From assembly GCF_014892515.1 (NCBI RefSeq), contig NZ_JADBGR010000109.1, forward strand, positions 199,579 to 263,578: a stretch of DNA of 64,000 nucleotides. Reading direction: 5' to 3'. This DNA is from Myceligenerans pegani (GTDB lineage: Bacteria; Actinomycetota; Actinomycetes; Actinomycetales; Cellulomonadaceae). This document shows positions 26,827 to 34,996 of this stretch, piece after piece. The position numbers and the translations under genes are program-made. How positions within the stretch are numbered: the stretch's first letter is position 1; every line of letters begins with the position of its first letter. The notes beneath the pieces are model-generated. The model saw nothing but the letters and a program-made list of their open reading frames with translations, did not search any database and was not told where the DNA came from.

Positions 26827-26889
26827 GTCACTCCTTCGTGACGTCACTGCTCCGTGACGGTGGATGGTTGGCGTCACCATCGTGGTGAC
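26827..26889. promoter_or_regulatory. Three GTCAC-spacer-GTGAC elements upstream of the YetA-like gene
   Basis: GTCACTCCTTCGTGAC (26827-26842) and GTCACTGCTCCGTGAC (26843-26858) are tandem 16-bp units. The first contains the ribosome binding site. GTCACCATCGTGGTGAC (26873-26889) is a third. On the minus strand the first unit matches the perfect palindrome at 19188 at 13 of 16 positions. A repressor bound here could block translation initiation as well as transcription. Confidence 0.5.
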
Positions 26890-26905
26890 CGCCGACCGTC
26901 GCGGG

Positions 26906-26919
26906 CGTCCGAACGGACA
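26906..26919. promoter_or_regulatory. Operator of the hybrid regulator upstream of the YetA-like gene
   Basis: CGTCCGAACGGACA matches the site at 21942 at 13 of 14 positions. An extra half-site TCGGACA follows at 26923-26929. It is about 85 bases upstream of the start codon. Confidence 0.6.
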
Positions 26920-27051
26920 CATTCGGACAGTGTGCGGGCGTGCGGTGCCCGGTCGGACGACGCGCCCGCTCGCAGCGACAGCACGCTGCGACGGAACGCT
27001 GCGACGGCACAGCGCGGCCGTGCGGTGCGGCAGTTCGCTGGTCCGCGCGTG

Positions 27052-27963
27052 CTACTGCCCGGAGGGGAAGACCCGCAGGCGTCCGCACATGCCGTACCGG
27101 CGTGGGCCGGGAGACGCGTCGATCGAGGCCACGGCACCGCGTGTCAGTGTCGCCGGGTCCGCCTCCGCCAGCGCCGCGAGCGCGGCGTCGGTCTCCCGGA
27201 GCGCGCGGCCCACCGATGCCGTCCACACCTCGCGCCACCCCGCGGTCCGCCCCGCGACCAGGCGCGCCGCCGCGGCCCAGAGCGGCTCCAGCGCCGTCGG
27301 CCCGTCGTCCCGGACCGCGGCGCGCAGTGCGCGGTAGCCCTCGAGCGCCAGGTCGCGCCGGGCGAGCGCGGCAGCGGCGACGGCCGGGTCCTGGGCCATG
27401 TCGTCGAGCGGGTTCAACGGTGTGTCCGACGACGTGCCCGACGACGGCGCACCCGGTGGCCGGCCACCTGGCGGCAGCGCGTCGTCGCCCCGAAGCGGGT
27501 CACGCTCGGCGACGGACGCGTCGTCGACTCGAAGCCGGCCATGCTCAGCGGGAGGAGCGTCGTCGGTGCGAGGGGATGGCGCCGGGAGTGCCGCCGCCCG
27601 GGCGTACGCGTCCTGGGAGGCGAGGACCTCCGGCGGAAAGGTGAAGACGGCGTCGCCGGCCTCCGGCAGCCCGGCGTTCGACATCAGGACCAGCACCTCG
27701 AGCCCGCCGTCGTTGATCGCGCGGTGGATCACACCCGGCGAGAACCAGACGATCCGTCCGGGCACGAGGCCGTGCGACGCCCAGCCCTGCGGACCGAGCG
27801 TCTCCACGCGCCCGCGGCCACCGACCACCACGTACGCCTCGGTCGAGGTGGTGTGAAAGTGCGGCGTGCCGGACCCGCCCGGCGCGTCGGGCGCGGGCCA
27901 GTCGTACACACGAAGGTGCGAGACGGACGTCCCGCCAGGAAAGGTCACTGACTGCTCTACCAT
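27052..27963 (-). CDS. Cupin-domain protein
   Basis: A 303-residue cytoplasmic protein. A cupin barrel fills roughly residues 10-105, with metal-ligand pattern PHFHTTSTEAYVVVGGRGRV and later WFSPGVIHRAIND. A Pro/Asp-rich stretch (about 125-190) contains an imperfect 12-residue repeat (AEHGRLRVDDA / AERDPLRGDDA). A helical C-terminal part ends in CGRLRVFPSGQ. The substrate is unknown; such cupins are often sugar isomerases, epimerases or sensors. It follows the Gfo/Idh and DUF6807 genes on the same strand after a 190-bp gap holding a palindromic element. The ATG at 27963 has GGAGG upstream. Confidence 0.75.
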   Translation of the reverse strand: MVEQSVTFPGGTSVSHLRVYDWPAPDAPGGSGTPHFHTTSTEAYVVVGGRGRVETLGPQGWASHGLVPGRIVWFSPGVIHRAINDGGLEVLVLMSNAGLPEAGDAVFTFPPEVLASQDAYARAAALPAPSPRTDDAPPAEHGRLRVDDASVAERDPLRGDDALPPGGRPPGAPSSGTSSDTPLNPLDDMAQDPAVAAAALARRDLALEGYRALRAAVRDDGPTALEPLWAAAARLVAGRTAGWREVWTASVGRALRETDAALAALAEADPATLTRGAVASIDASPGPRRYGMCGRLRVFPSGQ

Positions 27964-28044
27964 GTCGATCGCCTCCAGGTGCGGTGGGTCGATGCGGCCG
28001 ATCCGACGCCGTGCGGTCGGCGAGTTGTCGCGTGATCGACGTCT

Positions 28045-28084
28045 TGTCGAATGGTCGGCCCCTCGGGGGACCGACCATTCGACA
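28045..28084. repeat. 40-bp loopless palindrome, copy 2
   Basis: Arms begin TGTCGAATGGTCGG and end CCGACCATTCGACA, with 18 of 20 base pairs matching and no loop. It is the most perfect copy of the element also found at 1643, 34898 and 54811, and lies between the DUF6807 and cupin genes. Two degenerate direct copies of the outer arm (CGACATCCGACCG) follow at 28080 and 28101. Confidence 0.85.
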
Positions 28085-28153
28085 TCCGACCGCCCACAGC
28101 CGACATCCGACCGACCACGCGGCCGAGCTGCTCGACGCCTCAGGGATGTCTGG

Positions 28154-29191
28154 TCAGACCGTGGCCAACGACCCCAGCTCGCCGCGGCCCAGACCTGCCA
28201 GGTGGTCCGCGCGGGTCGCGTCCGACTCGCCGTCGGCCACCACGACCGCGTACTCGAACGTCAGCGTCTCACCCGCGCCGAACGGCACCTCCGCGCTGAA
28301 GAACGGCGCGGGGCAGATGCAGCAGAACGGCGACGACCGCACGAACCACTGCGGCATGCCGCCGGGGTTGGTCCCGGGGTCCACCATGAGCACCGTCGAC
28401 GCGGCCGAACCGCCATCGGGCCCGGGTGCGGCGCCGTCGTGCCGGCCGACGACGCCCAGCCACTCGAACCGTTCGCCGCGCACCTCCTCGGCGTCGCCGG
28501 TGAATCCGGGGGCCAGCACCACCCCCGCGGTGAAGGACCGCGGCCCGCGCCAGAACAGCCCGCCGTACCCGGCGTTCTCGCGGCCGTTGGTGGTGGGGCT
28601 GCCGATGTCGAGCGGGCCGTCGGTCACGTTCGTCATCTCCGAGCGCCAGGTGAGCACCCACGCGTCGTCGCGCCCGGCCGCCCGGACGGACCGCCGCTCA
28701 CGCACGACGACGTCGCCTGGCGCGCCGGCGACCGGACCGCCCGGACCGTACGAGCCGTCGGGTCCGGGCGGCTCCCACCCGGCCGGCGTGGTGCGCCAGG
28801 CCAGGTCCTCACGGAACCCGGCGGCCTCGCCGTCGGTCCAGACGCTCGCGAACCGCTCGTGCTCCTGCGTGCCGTCGTTGGTCAGGTTCCGATAGCCCTG
28901 CTCGCGCACATAGGTGGGCCCGCCCCAGAAGTTCCACGGCCCGACGTTCGGCAGCGACCACGCCATACCCTTGTGCCACACGTGATCCCAGGGCCGGTAG
29001 GCGCTCACCTCGCGACCGCCGGCCGTCCGGATCGGGTGGAAGTACGGGCGCGGCGACTCGTACTGCACGTCGCTCGGCCGGTAGACATAGGTGAAGAGAT
29101 CGCAGCTCAATGCGGTCCCGTCGTCGTCGAGGCGCAGTCCCGGACCGACCTCGCGCGGCGCGTCCTCGGGCGCCCTCACCGACTCGCTCAT
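28154..29191 (-). CDS. DUF6807 (PmoA-like) protein
   Basis: A 345-residue protein of the DUF6807 family, often misnamed methane oxygenase PmoA. Recognisable pieces are YVYRPSDVQYESPRPYFHPI, DHVWHKGMAWSLPNVGPWNF, NFWGGPTYV and SPTTNGRENAGYGGLFWRGP. It has no signal peptide and no membrane helix, so it is not a methane monooxygenase subunit. The start at 29191 overlaps the stop of the oxidoreductase gene (ATGA), so the two are translated together. Such pairs are common in sugar loci, and both may act on the same oxidised sugar. The function is unknown. Confidence 0.75.
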   Translation of the reverse strand: MSESVRAPEDAPREVGPGLRLDDDGTALSCDLFTYVYRPSDVQYESPRPYFHPIRTAGGREVSAYRPWDHVWHKGMAWSLPNVGPWNFWGGPTYVREQGYRNLTNDGTQEHERFASVWTDGEAAGFREDLAWRTTPAGWEPPGPDGSYGPGGPVAGAPGDVVVRERRSVRAAGRDDAWVLTWRSEMTNVTDGPLDIGSPTTNGRENAGYGGLFWRGPRSFTAGVVLAPGFTGDAEEVRGERFEWLGVVGRHDGAAPGPDGGSAASTVLMVDPGTNPGGMPQWFVRSSPFCCICPAPFFSAEVPFGAGETLTFEYAVVVADGESDATRADHLAGLGRGELGSLATV

Positions 29192-30327
29192 CGGACGACC
29201 TCCTCGATCCCGGCCGGAACGTCCTTGACCGGCGCCCACTCCGGCCCGGTGCCGCGCATCGACTCGTGGAACGGGTCGTCCGGGCCGATCTGCCCGGCGC
29301 GGACCGGCGCGCCCGTGAACGCGGACCGGTAGATCGCGGCGGCCAGCTCGAGGGTGCCGCGTGCGTCGTCCACCGTCACGGGCGGGGTCTCACCCGTCGC
29401 GAACGCCTGATACGTCGGGACGAACTGGGCGGTGTGCCCGCTCGGTAGGGCATCGGGCTCCGGGATCCAGAGCCGCGCGGCCTCGTCCTGGCCCCTGGCA
29501 GGGGTGAAGGTCCAGTTCTCGTCGGAGTACCCGTACAGGTGGGACAGCTCGACGGTGGCCCGCTCGGTGTCGAACCGCAGGCCGGAGGTCTCGCGCGGGG
29601 AGAGCAGGCTGTTGGTGACGCTCGCCATCGCGCCGTTCGCGAACCTCACGATCGCCATCGAGACGTCCTCGGTGTCGACCTCCCGGGCCAGGCGGCCCGC
29701 CATCGCCGTGACCTCGGTCCACGGGCCGAAGATCGCGAGCAGCAGGTCGAACTGGTGGATGCCGTGCCCCATGGTGGGGCCGCCGCCCTCGGTGTCCCAG
29801 CGGCCACGCCAGGGGACGTCGAAGTAGGCGGGCGGGCGGAACCACAGGGTGTCGCAGGTCGCGACGAGCGGGCGGCCGAGCGCGCCGTCGTCGAGCAGTC
29901 GGCGCAGCCGCAGGGCGCCGGCACCGAACCGGTGCTGCACGACCTGCGTGAACCGCGCCGTGCCCGGGCCGGACCTGGCCGGCGCCGCGGACCTCTCGGC
30001 CACGGCGATCCGGTCCAGCTCGGCGAGGGAGAGGACCGCCGGCTTCTCGACGATCACATGCACCCCGGCCGCGAGCGCCGCGAGCGTGGCGTCCAGGTGG
30101 GCGCCGGGCGGGGTGCAGACGTGCAGGACGTCCGTCTCCGGCAGGGCCTCGGCCAGGGACGTCCCGTGTCGCGGGACGTCGTGCTCGGCGGCGAACCGTG
30201 CCGCGCGGTCGGCGTCGATGTCCACGGCGTGCGTGACCTGCGCGGTGATGCCGTGTGCGGCGAGCTCGCGGATCGCGCGGGCGTGCTGGCCGGCGATGGC
30301 GCCGGTGCCCAGAATCGTGGTTCTCAT
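29188..30327 (-). CDS. Gfo/Idh/MocA-family oxidoreductase
   Basis: A 379-residue NAD(P)-dependent sugar or polyol dehydrogenase. The N-terminal Rossmann fold starts TTILGTGAIAGQHARAI. The catalytic-site motif EKPAVLS has Lys95. GGGPTMGHGIHQFDLLLAIF is the usual second active-site segment with Asp and His. The ATG at 30327 follows AGGGAG. It is the first gene of the oxidoreductase-DUF6807-cupin unit. The substrate cannot be read from the sequence. The upstream region holds a TTCGATTCGATTCGG repeat of unknown role. Confidence 0.88.
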   Translation of the reverse strand: MRTTILGTGAIAGQHARAIRELAAHGITAQVTHAVDIDADRAARFAAEHDVPRHGTSLAEALPETDVLHVCTPPGAHLDATLAALAAGVHVIVEKPAVLSLAELDRIAVAERSAAPARSGPGTARFTQVVQHRFGAGALRLRRLLDDGALGRPLVATCDTLWFRPPAYFDVPWRGRWDTEGGGPTMGHGIHQFDLLLAIFGPWTEVTAMAGRLAREVDTEDVSMAIVRFANGAMASVTNSLLSPRETSGLRFDTERATVELSHLYGYSDENWTFTPARGQDEAARLWIPEPDALPSGHTAQFVPTYQAFATGETPPVTVDDARGTLELAAAIYRSAFTGAPVRAGQIGPDDPFHESMRGTGPEWAPVKDVPAGIEEVVR

Positions 30328-30428
30328 GCGGGTGCTCCCTGTCGTCGTCGACTACCCGTTCGATTCGATTCGGTACGACCCTACCCAGGGGTGACGGGAT
30401 TCGGAATGGGCTTTCCGTACGGTGGCCT

Positions 30429-30446
30429 GCCCGCCGGAGGGCGGGC
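30429..30446 (-). terminator. Hairpin terminator after the fructuronate reductase gene
   Basis: The stem GCCCGCC/GGCGGGC around a GGAG loop lies 44 bases downstream of the stop codon at 30490. Confidence 0.5.
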
Positions 30447-30489
30447 GGATCCGCCGGGGACCACGGCCGAGCCCTCTGCGCGGCCACCC

Positions 30490-32031
30490 CTACCGGTCCG
30501 CCGCCGCCTCCAGGACGGCCTCCACCAGGGCCTCGTTCGTGGCCGGGAGGAGGCCCGGCAGCTCGATCAGCCTGCGCACCTCCTCGGGTGCCGGCGCCCC
30601 GGCGGCGCCCGCACCCGACGTCGCCATGTCCGAGCCACCCACCAGCGCGGCCAGTTCCTCGGCCCGCGGGTCGTCCACGCCGTCGCACGAGCCGCCGGGC
30701 ACGTCGGCGCCCTGGCCGCGCGCCGCCAGCGTGCGGCGGTGGACGAACCGCGCCCACGACGCCAGGGCGAACGACACCCCCTGCGGGACCCGGCCGGCCT
30801 CGAGGCGGTCCGCCAGGACGCCGCCCCAGCGGAACGGGATCTTCTGGGTACCGTCCATCGCCACCTGGATGGTGGTGTGCCCGGTGTGCGGGTTCGCGAA
30901 GCGGCGGAGGATCTCCTCGCCGTATGCGCGCAGGTCGGCGCCGTCCGGCGGGCTGAGCGTGGGCAGGGCGTCCTCGAAGAGATAGGTGCGGGCATGGCCC
31001 GCGATGTGCGGGTCCGCCACGGCCTCGGCGATCGTGGCGTGGCCCGCGAGTGCTCCCGCGTAGGCGATCAGGGAGTGCGTCCCGTTCAGGAGGCGCAGCT
31101 TCGCCTGCTCGTACGGCGCGACGTCGGACGTCAGGGTGGCCCCGGCGTGCTCCCAGGCGGGTCGTGGTCCCGCGAACCGGTCCTCGACCACCCACTGCGC
31201 GAAGGGCTCGCCCACGACGAGCCCCTCGTCGCGGACCCCGAGCGCCCGTTCCACGGCGTCACGCTGGCCGGGGGTCGTGGCTGGGGCGATACGGTCGACC
31301 ATCGAGCACGGGAACGCCACGCGGGAGTCCAGGTAGGCGCGCAGGTCGTCGCCCTCGGAGCCGGGCAGCGCGGCATCGACGGCCTCGCGCACGAGCCGCT
31401 CCAGGACATGCCCGTTGTCGACCATGTTGTCGCAGGTCAGCACGGTCAGGGGCGCGTCGCCGGCGCGATGCCGCGCGGCCAGCCCGCGCACGAGCAACCC
31501 GATGGCCGACGACGCCGGTGCGGGCGAGGCCCCCGGCATCGACGACTCGGCCGCGAGCGCGTCGAGATCAGCACGCACCCGGCCGACGTCGAGGCCGCCG
31601 CCGGGCAGCCGGGCGTAGCCCTTCTCGGTGATGGTCAGGGTGACGACGTGCGTGGTCGGCGCGGCGACGGCGGCGAGCACCCGCGCGGTCTCCTCGGCGG
31701 GGTAGGCGACGTCGACCACCGCGCCCACGAGATCCAGCCGCAGGTCGTCGCCGACGACGAGCCCGTGCGAGGACGCCGTCGCGCCGGCCGTCAGCACCCC
31801 GTACACCCCGCCCTGCGGGCGGAGCTGGTCGCGGACCGTGGCCGAGCGCTGGGTGACCCCGAGGATGCCCCAGCCGAGATCGCCCGTCGCGGACATCGCG
31901 CGTTCCGTGTACACGGCCTGGTGGGCGCGGTGGAACGCGCCGATGCCCAGGTGCACGATCCCGACCCGTTCCGGGTTCACCGGTGCGGCCACGCCCTCGG
32001 GAAGTGCATCCCTGCGGAGCCTGTCAGTCAT
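30490..32031 (-). CDS. uxuB: Fructuronate reductase (mannitol dehydrogenase family)
   Basis: Reduces D-fructuronate to D-mannonate with NADH in the cytoplasm. The 513-residue protein has the Rossmann start IVHLGIGAFHRAHQAVYTE and the family active-site helix KLRLLNGTHSLIAYAG with Lys, Asn and His. Other family members act on mannitol, tagaturonate or altronate. Here the adjacent glucuronate isomerase, mannonate dehydratase and alpha-glucuronidase make fructuronate the best choice. The ATG at 32031 follows GGAGGAGG. It lies downstream of the LacI gene on the same strand and diverges from uxaC. Confidence 0.88.
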   Translation of the reverse strand: MTDRLRRDALPEGVAAPVNPERVGIVHLGIGAFHRAHQAVYTERAMSATGDLGWGILGVTQRSATVRDQLRPQGGVYGVLTAGATASSHGLVVGDDLRLDLVGAVVDVAYPAEETARVLAAVAAPTTHVVTLTITEKGYARLPGGGLDVGRVRADLDALAAESSMPGASPAPASSAIGLLVRGLAARHRAGDAPLTVLTCDNMVDNGHVLERLVREAVDAALPGSEGDDLRAYLDSRVAFPCSMVDRIAPATTPGQRDAVERALGVRDEGLVVGEPFAQWVVEDRFAGPRPAWEHAGATLTSDVAPYEQAKLRLLNGTHSLIAYAGALAGHATIAEAVADPHIAGHARTYLFEDALPTLSPPDGADLRAYGEEILRRFANPHTGHTTIQVAMDGTQKIPFRWGGVLADRLEAGRVPQGVSFALASWARFVHRRTLAARGQGADVPGGSCDGVDDPRAEELAALVGGSDMATSGAGAAGAPAPEEVRRLIELPGLLPATNEALVEAVLEAAADR

Positions 32032-32152
32032 GGTGTTCCTCCTCCGTCGTCGATGGCGGCCTGTCACGGATGTCAGGCGCCGACAGCATGCGATCCCGGC
32101 GCGCCACGCGGCCGTTCCCGCGTCCGGCCCGTTCCGGGAAGAACCTCACGGG

Positions 32153-33166
32153 CTACGCGGGCGACTTCCTCGCTGGCGCCGGTCCCGCCGAGCCGCGGAT
32201 CACCAGTTCCACGGGGAGCTGCGCGCTCGTCGCCGCCGTCCCCGAGAGTCGCGCCAGCAGCAGGTCGACGGCACGCCGGCCCAGGCGGTCCAGGGGCACC
32301 CGCACCGTCGTCAGGGCGGGCGTGACCAGCGTCGCGAGGGGGACGTCGTCGTATCCGACGACGGACATCTCCCCGGGGACGTCGACCCCGCGCTGCCGCA
32401 GCCGGTCCAGCACGCCGAGGGCCATGAGATCGTTGAAGACGACGACGGCGGTCACTCCGCCGGCCAGCGCGTGATCGGCCGCCTGGGTGCCGCCCGCGAA
32501 GTGCGGCCGGAACTCGCCCAGCTCCATGAGCCGGACACCCCAGCGCTCGGCCGCGGCGTGCAGCCCTTCGACCCGGCGCACGCTCGACCAGGACGCCGTC
32601 GGGCCGGCGGCGATGCCCGCCGTCCGATGGCCGAGGGAGCTCAGGTGACCGAGGACCTGCGCGACGCCGTCGGCGTCGTCGAGGGTCACGGCGGGAATCC
32701 CCGGAACGATGTCGGTCGTGGCCGGCGGCAGCTCCCGGTTGAGCAGTACGGCGGTCACGCCGTCCAGGGCCTCGCGGAGCGTGGCGGCGTCCGCGCGCGG
32801 CGACGCGACGAGCAGGCCGTCGGTGCGTGTGGCGAGCGCGCGGATGAGCTCGGGTTCGACGTCGGCGTCCTCGTCGGAGTCGGCGACGAACACCTCGTAG
32901 CCCTCGGCGCGGGCGCGGGCCTGCACGGCCTTGGTGATGGCGGCGAAGAACGGGTTCCCCAGGTCCGGGACGAGCAGCCCGACGGCATGCGTGCGCCCCG
33001 TACGCAGGCCGCGCGCCACGGGATGGGGCCGGTAGCCGAGCCGCTCGGCGGTCGCCAGGACGCGCGCACGGGTGGCCGGCGAGATCTTGCTGCGCGGATC
33101 GAAGGAGCGCGAGACCGTCGAGATGGAGACACCGGCGTCCCGGGCGACGTCGTGCACCGTTGCCAT
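32153..33166 (-). CDS. LacI-family regulator of glucuronate use
   Basis: A 337-residue repressor with the classic helix-turn-helix ATVHDVARDAGVSISTVSRS, the hinge PHPVARGLRTGRT, and an effector domain ending at SVVGYDDVPLATLVTPALTT. The ATG at 33166 follows GAGGAGG. Two mirror-image operators lie in the 146-bp region shared with uxaC, so it probably represses both its own operon with uxuB and the divergent uxaC-manD-GH67 operon. The inducer is likely a uronate intermediate. Confidence 0.92.
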   Translation of the reverse strand: MATVHDVARDAGVSISTVSRSFDPRSKISPATRARVLATAERLGYRPHPVARGLRTGRTHAVGLLVPDLGNPFFAAITKAVQARARAEGYEVFVADSDEDADVEPELIRALATRTDGLLVASPRADAATLREALDGVTAVLLNRELPPATTDIVPGIPAVTLDDADGVAQVLGHLSSLGHRTAGIAAGPTASWSSVRRVEGLHAAAERWGVRLMELGEFRPHFAGGTQAADHALAGGVTAVVVFNDLMALGVLDRLRQRGVDVPGEMSVVGYDDVPLATLVTPALTTVRVPLDRLGRRAVDLLLARLSGTAATSAQLPVELVIRGSAGPAPARKSPA

Positions 33167-33193
33167 GGCACCTCCTCGTGGCCAGATCTGTTA

Positions 33194-33207
33194 CGCGAAC
33201 GTTTGCA
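33194..33207. promoter_or_regulatory. LacI operator 1 in the lacI-uxaC region
   Basis: CGCGAACGTTTGCA is a palindrome around CG, 28 bases upstream of lacI. It is the reverse complement of the site at 33273 at 13 of 14 positions. The pair is set 79 bp apart, which would allow looping. Confidence 0.75.
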
Positions 33208-33272
33208 CAACCCACCGCCACCGCGCAACCGCACATCCCACCCGACCACCGCCCGACCGCGCTCGGGTAGGA

Positions 33273-33286
33273 TGCAAACGTTCGCA
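33273..33286. promoter_or_regulatory. LacI operator 2 in the lacI-uxaC region
   Basis: TGCAAACGTTCGCA lies 27 bases upstream of the uxaC start. With the site at 33194 it forms a symmetrical pair, each placed close to the gene it faces. A weaker related sequence (GAGAACGTTTCCGC, 34983-34996) directly precedes the mannonate dehydratase start. Confidence 0.75.
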
Positions 33287-33312
33287 CGGCAACGATGCCC
33301 AGGAGGCCCGGC

Positions 33313-34872
33313 ATGACCGAATGGACCCTGCACCCGGATCGCGCGCTCCCCGCCGACCCGACCACCCGACCCGTCGCCCGCGAGATCTACGAGACCACCC
33401 GTGACCTCCCGATCGTGTCGATGCACGGGCACGTGGACGTCGCCGCCTTCGCCGACGACGAGCCGTTCCCCGACCCCGCGCAGTTGCTCGTCGTCCCCGA
33501 CCACTACCTCACGCGGATGCTCGTGTCCCAGGGCACGCCGCTGCCCGCGCTGGGCGTCGGACCGGCGGGAACGCCCGGGCTCGAGACCGATCCCCGCGCG
33601 ATCTGGCGCCGGTTCTGCGCGGGCTGGAAGCACTTCCGCGGAACGCCGACGCGGTACTGGCTGGAGCACGAGCTCGTCGAGATCTTCGGGGTGACGCAGC
33701 GCCCGTCGGCCGAGACCGCCGACGCGATCTACGACCGGATCGCCGCGCGCCTCGCGGAGCCCGGCTTCCGCCCGCGCGCCCTGCTCGACGAGTTCCGCAT
33801 CGAGACGCTCGCCACGACCGACCCGGCATGGAGCGACCTGGAGCAGCACCGGAGCCTCGCCACGGAGCTCGGCGCCCTCCCCGAGTTCGCCGCGGCAAGG
33901 GCCGGAGCCGCGGAGGCGGCAAGCTCCGGGGTCGGTCGTTCCTTGAGTGATCGGCAGTTCGAACTGCCGATCACTCAGGGAGTGACCGACGACAGCGCTC
34001 GCGCCTCGTCGCCGCGCGTCGTGCCCACCTTCCGGCCGGACCCGCTGCTGCACCTGGACCAGCCCGCCTGGCGGGACGACGTCGGGCGCCTGGCCGCGGC
34101 GTCGGGCATCGAGATCGGCGACTACGCCGGCTACCTGGCGGCGCTCCGCGAGCGCCGGCGCGCGTTCGTCGCGGCCGGTGCCAGTGCGACGGACCACGGC
34201 CACTTCAGCGCGGACACGACGCCGCTGCCCGACGACGTCGCCACGGACCTCTTCGCCCGCGCGCTCGCCGGCGACGGCGTCACCGCCGCCGAGGCCGCCG
34301 CGTTCTCCGCGCACATGCTGTTCCAGATGGCCGCGATGTCGTGCGAGGACGGGCTGGTCATGCAGCTGCACCCGGGCGTGCTGCGGAACCACGACACGCA
34401 GCGACACGCGACGTTCGGTCCGGACAAGGGGTACGACATCCCGGTCGTCACCGAGTACACGAACGGCCTGCGGCCCGTGCTGGAGGCGTTCGGCCATGCC
34501 GAGAACTTCCGGATGATCGCGTTCACCGTGGACGAGGACACCTTCTCGCGCGAGCTGGCGCCGCTGGCCGGGGTGTATCCGGCGCTGCGGCTGGGCGCGC
34601 CGTGGTGGTTCCTCGACGAGCCGGACGCGATGCGCCGATTCCGTGAGGCGGCGACGGGCACGGCCGGGTTCTCGAACATGTCCGGCTTCGTGGACGACAC
34701 CCGTGCGTTCTGCTCGATCCCCGCCCGCCACGACCTGGCCCGCCGGATCGACGCCGGCTACCTGGCGCGGCTCGTCGTCGAGCACCGCCTCGACCTCGAC
34801 GAAGCGGTCGACACCGCTGCCGACCTCGCCTACCACCTCCCGAAGAAGGCCTACCCGGCCCCGGCCGCCTGA
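33313..34872 (+). CDS. uxaC: Glucuronate isomerase with an in-frame palindromic insert
   Basis: Converts D-glucuronate to D-fructuronate. The 519-residue protein is about 50 residues longer than the usual 465-475. The metal-binding HGH is in [16 protein letters not shown], and other family pieces are [28 protein letters not shown] and [19 protein letters not shown]. The extra length lies at about residues 198-240, between [17 protein letters not shown] and [17 protein letters not shown], which are close together in normal homologues. This stretch contains a 60-bp palindrome read as [19 protein letters not shown]. The reading frame is kept. The ATG at 33313 follows AGGAGG. Confidence 0.92.
   Translation: MTEWTLHPDRALPADPTTRPVAREIYETTRDLPIVSMHGHVDVAAFADDEPFPDPAQLLVVPDHYLTRMLVSQGTPLPALGVGPAGTPGLETDPRAIWRRFCAGWKHFRGTPTRYWLEHELVEIFGVTQRPSAETADAIYDRIAARLAEPGFRPRALLDEFRIETLATTDPAWSDLEQHRSLATELGALPEFAAARAGAAEAASSGVGRSLSDRQFELPITQGVTDDSARASSPRVVPTFRPDPLLHLDQPAWRDDVGRLAAASGIEIGDYAGYLAALRERRRAFVAAGASATDHGHFSADTTPLPDDVATDLFARALAGDGVTAAEAAAFSAHMLFQMAAMSCEDGLVMQLHPGVLRNHDTQRHATFGPDKGYDIPVVTEYTNGLRPVLEAFGHAENFRMIAFTVDEDTFSRELAPLAGVYPALRLGAPWWFLDEPDAMRRFREAATGTAGFSNMSGFVDDTRAFCSIPARHDLARRIDAGYLARLVVEHRLDLDEAVDTAADLAYHLPKKAYPAPAA
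33931..33990. repeat. 60-bp loopless palindrome inside uxaC
   Basis: The central 34 bp are a perfect palindrome: TGAGTGATCGGCAGTTC and its exact reverse complement. It extends to 30-bp arms (27 of 30 pairs) with outer ends GTCGGTC and GACCGAC. Because it is symmetric, both strands can encode [14 protein letters not shown]. It lies inside the extra segment of UxaC, so it looks like a coding-tolerated mobile palindrome. Confidence 0.9.
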
Positions 34873-34897
34873 CCGGAGCCATCCGCCGTCGGCCGGA

Positions 34898-34937
34898 TGT
34901 CGTGTGGTCGGTCGCTCGAGGAGCCGACCGCTCGACA
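34898..34937. repeat. 40-bp palindrome, copy 3
   Basis: TGTCGTGTGGTCGG begins the left arm and CCGACCGCTCGACA ends the right arm; the centre is CTC/GAG, with about 15 of 20 pairs matching. The outer flank GGCCGGATGTCG also pairs with CGACATCCGACC at 34952-34963. It lies in the 124-bp gap between uxaC and manD, inside the operon. Confidence 0.7.
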
Positions 34938-34996
34938 ACGGACCGACTTCTCGACATCCGACCGATCGCTCTCACCAGCTAGGAGAACGTTTCCGC

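Noticed and set aside
24112..26841. Plus-strand open frame of 909 codons opposite the YetA-like gene
   Set aside because: Low-complexity Gly/Val/Arg composition and exact coincidence with a real gene on the other strand.
28154..29191. DUF6807 protein as a methane monooxygenase subunit (PmoA)
   Set aside because: The annotation often attached to this family is misleading; there are no membrane helices or copper-site context, and the neighbours are sugar genes.
32755..34938. Minus-strand frame opposite uxaC that also contains [14 protein letters not shown]
   Set aside because: The shared peptide results from the palindrome being readable on both strands. The rest of the frame is a shadow of uxaC and lacI.
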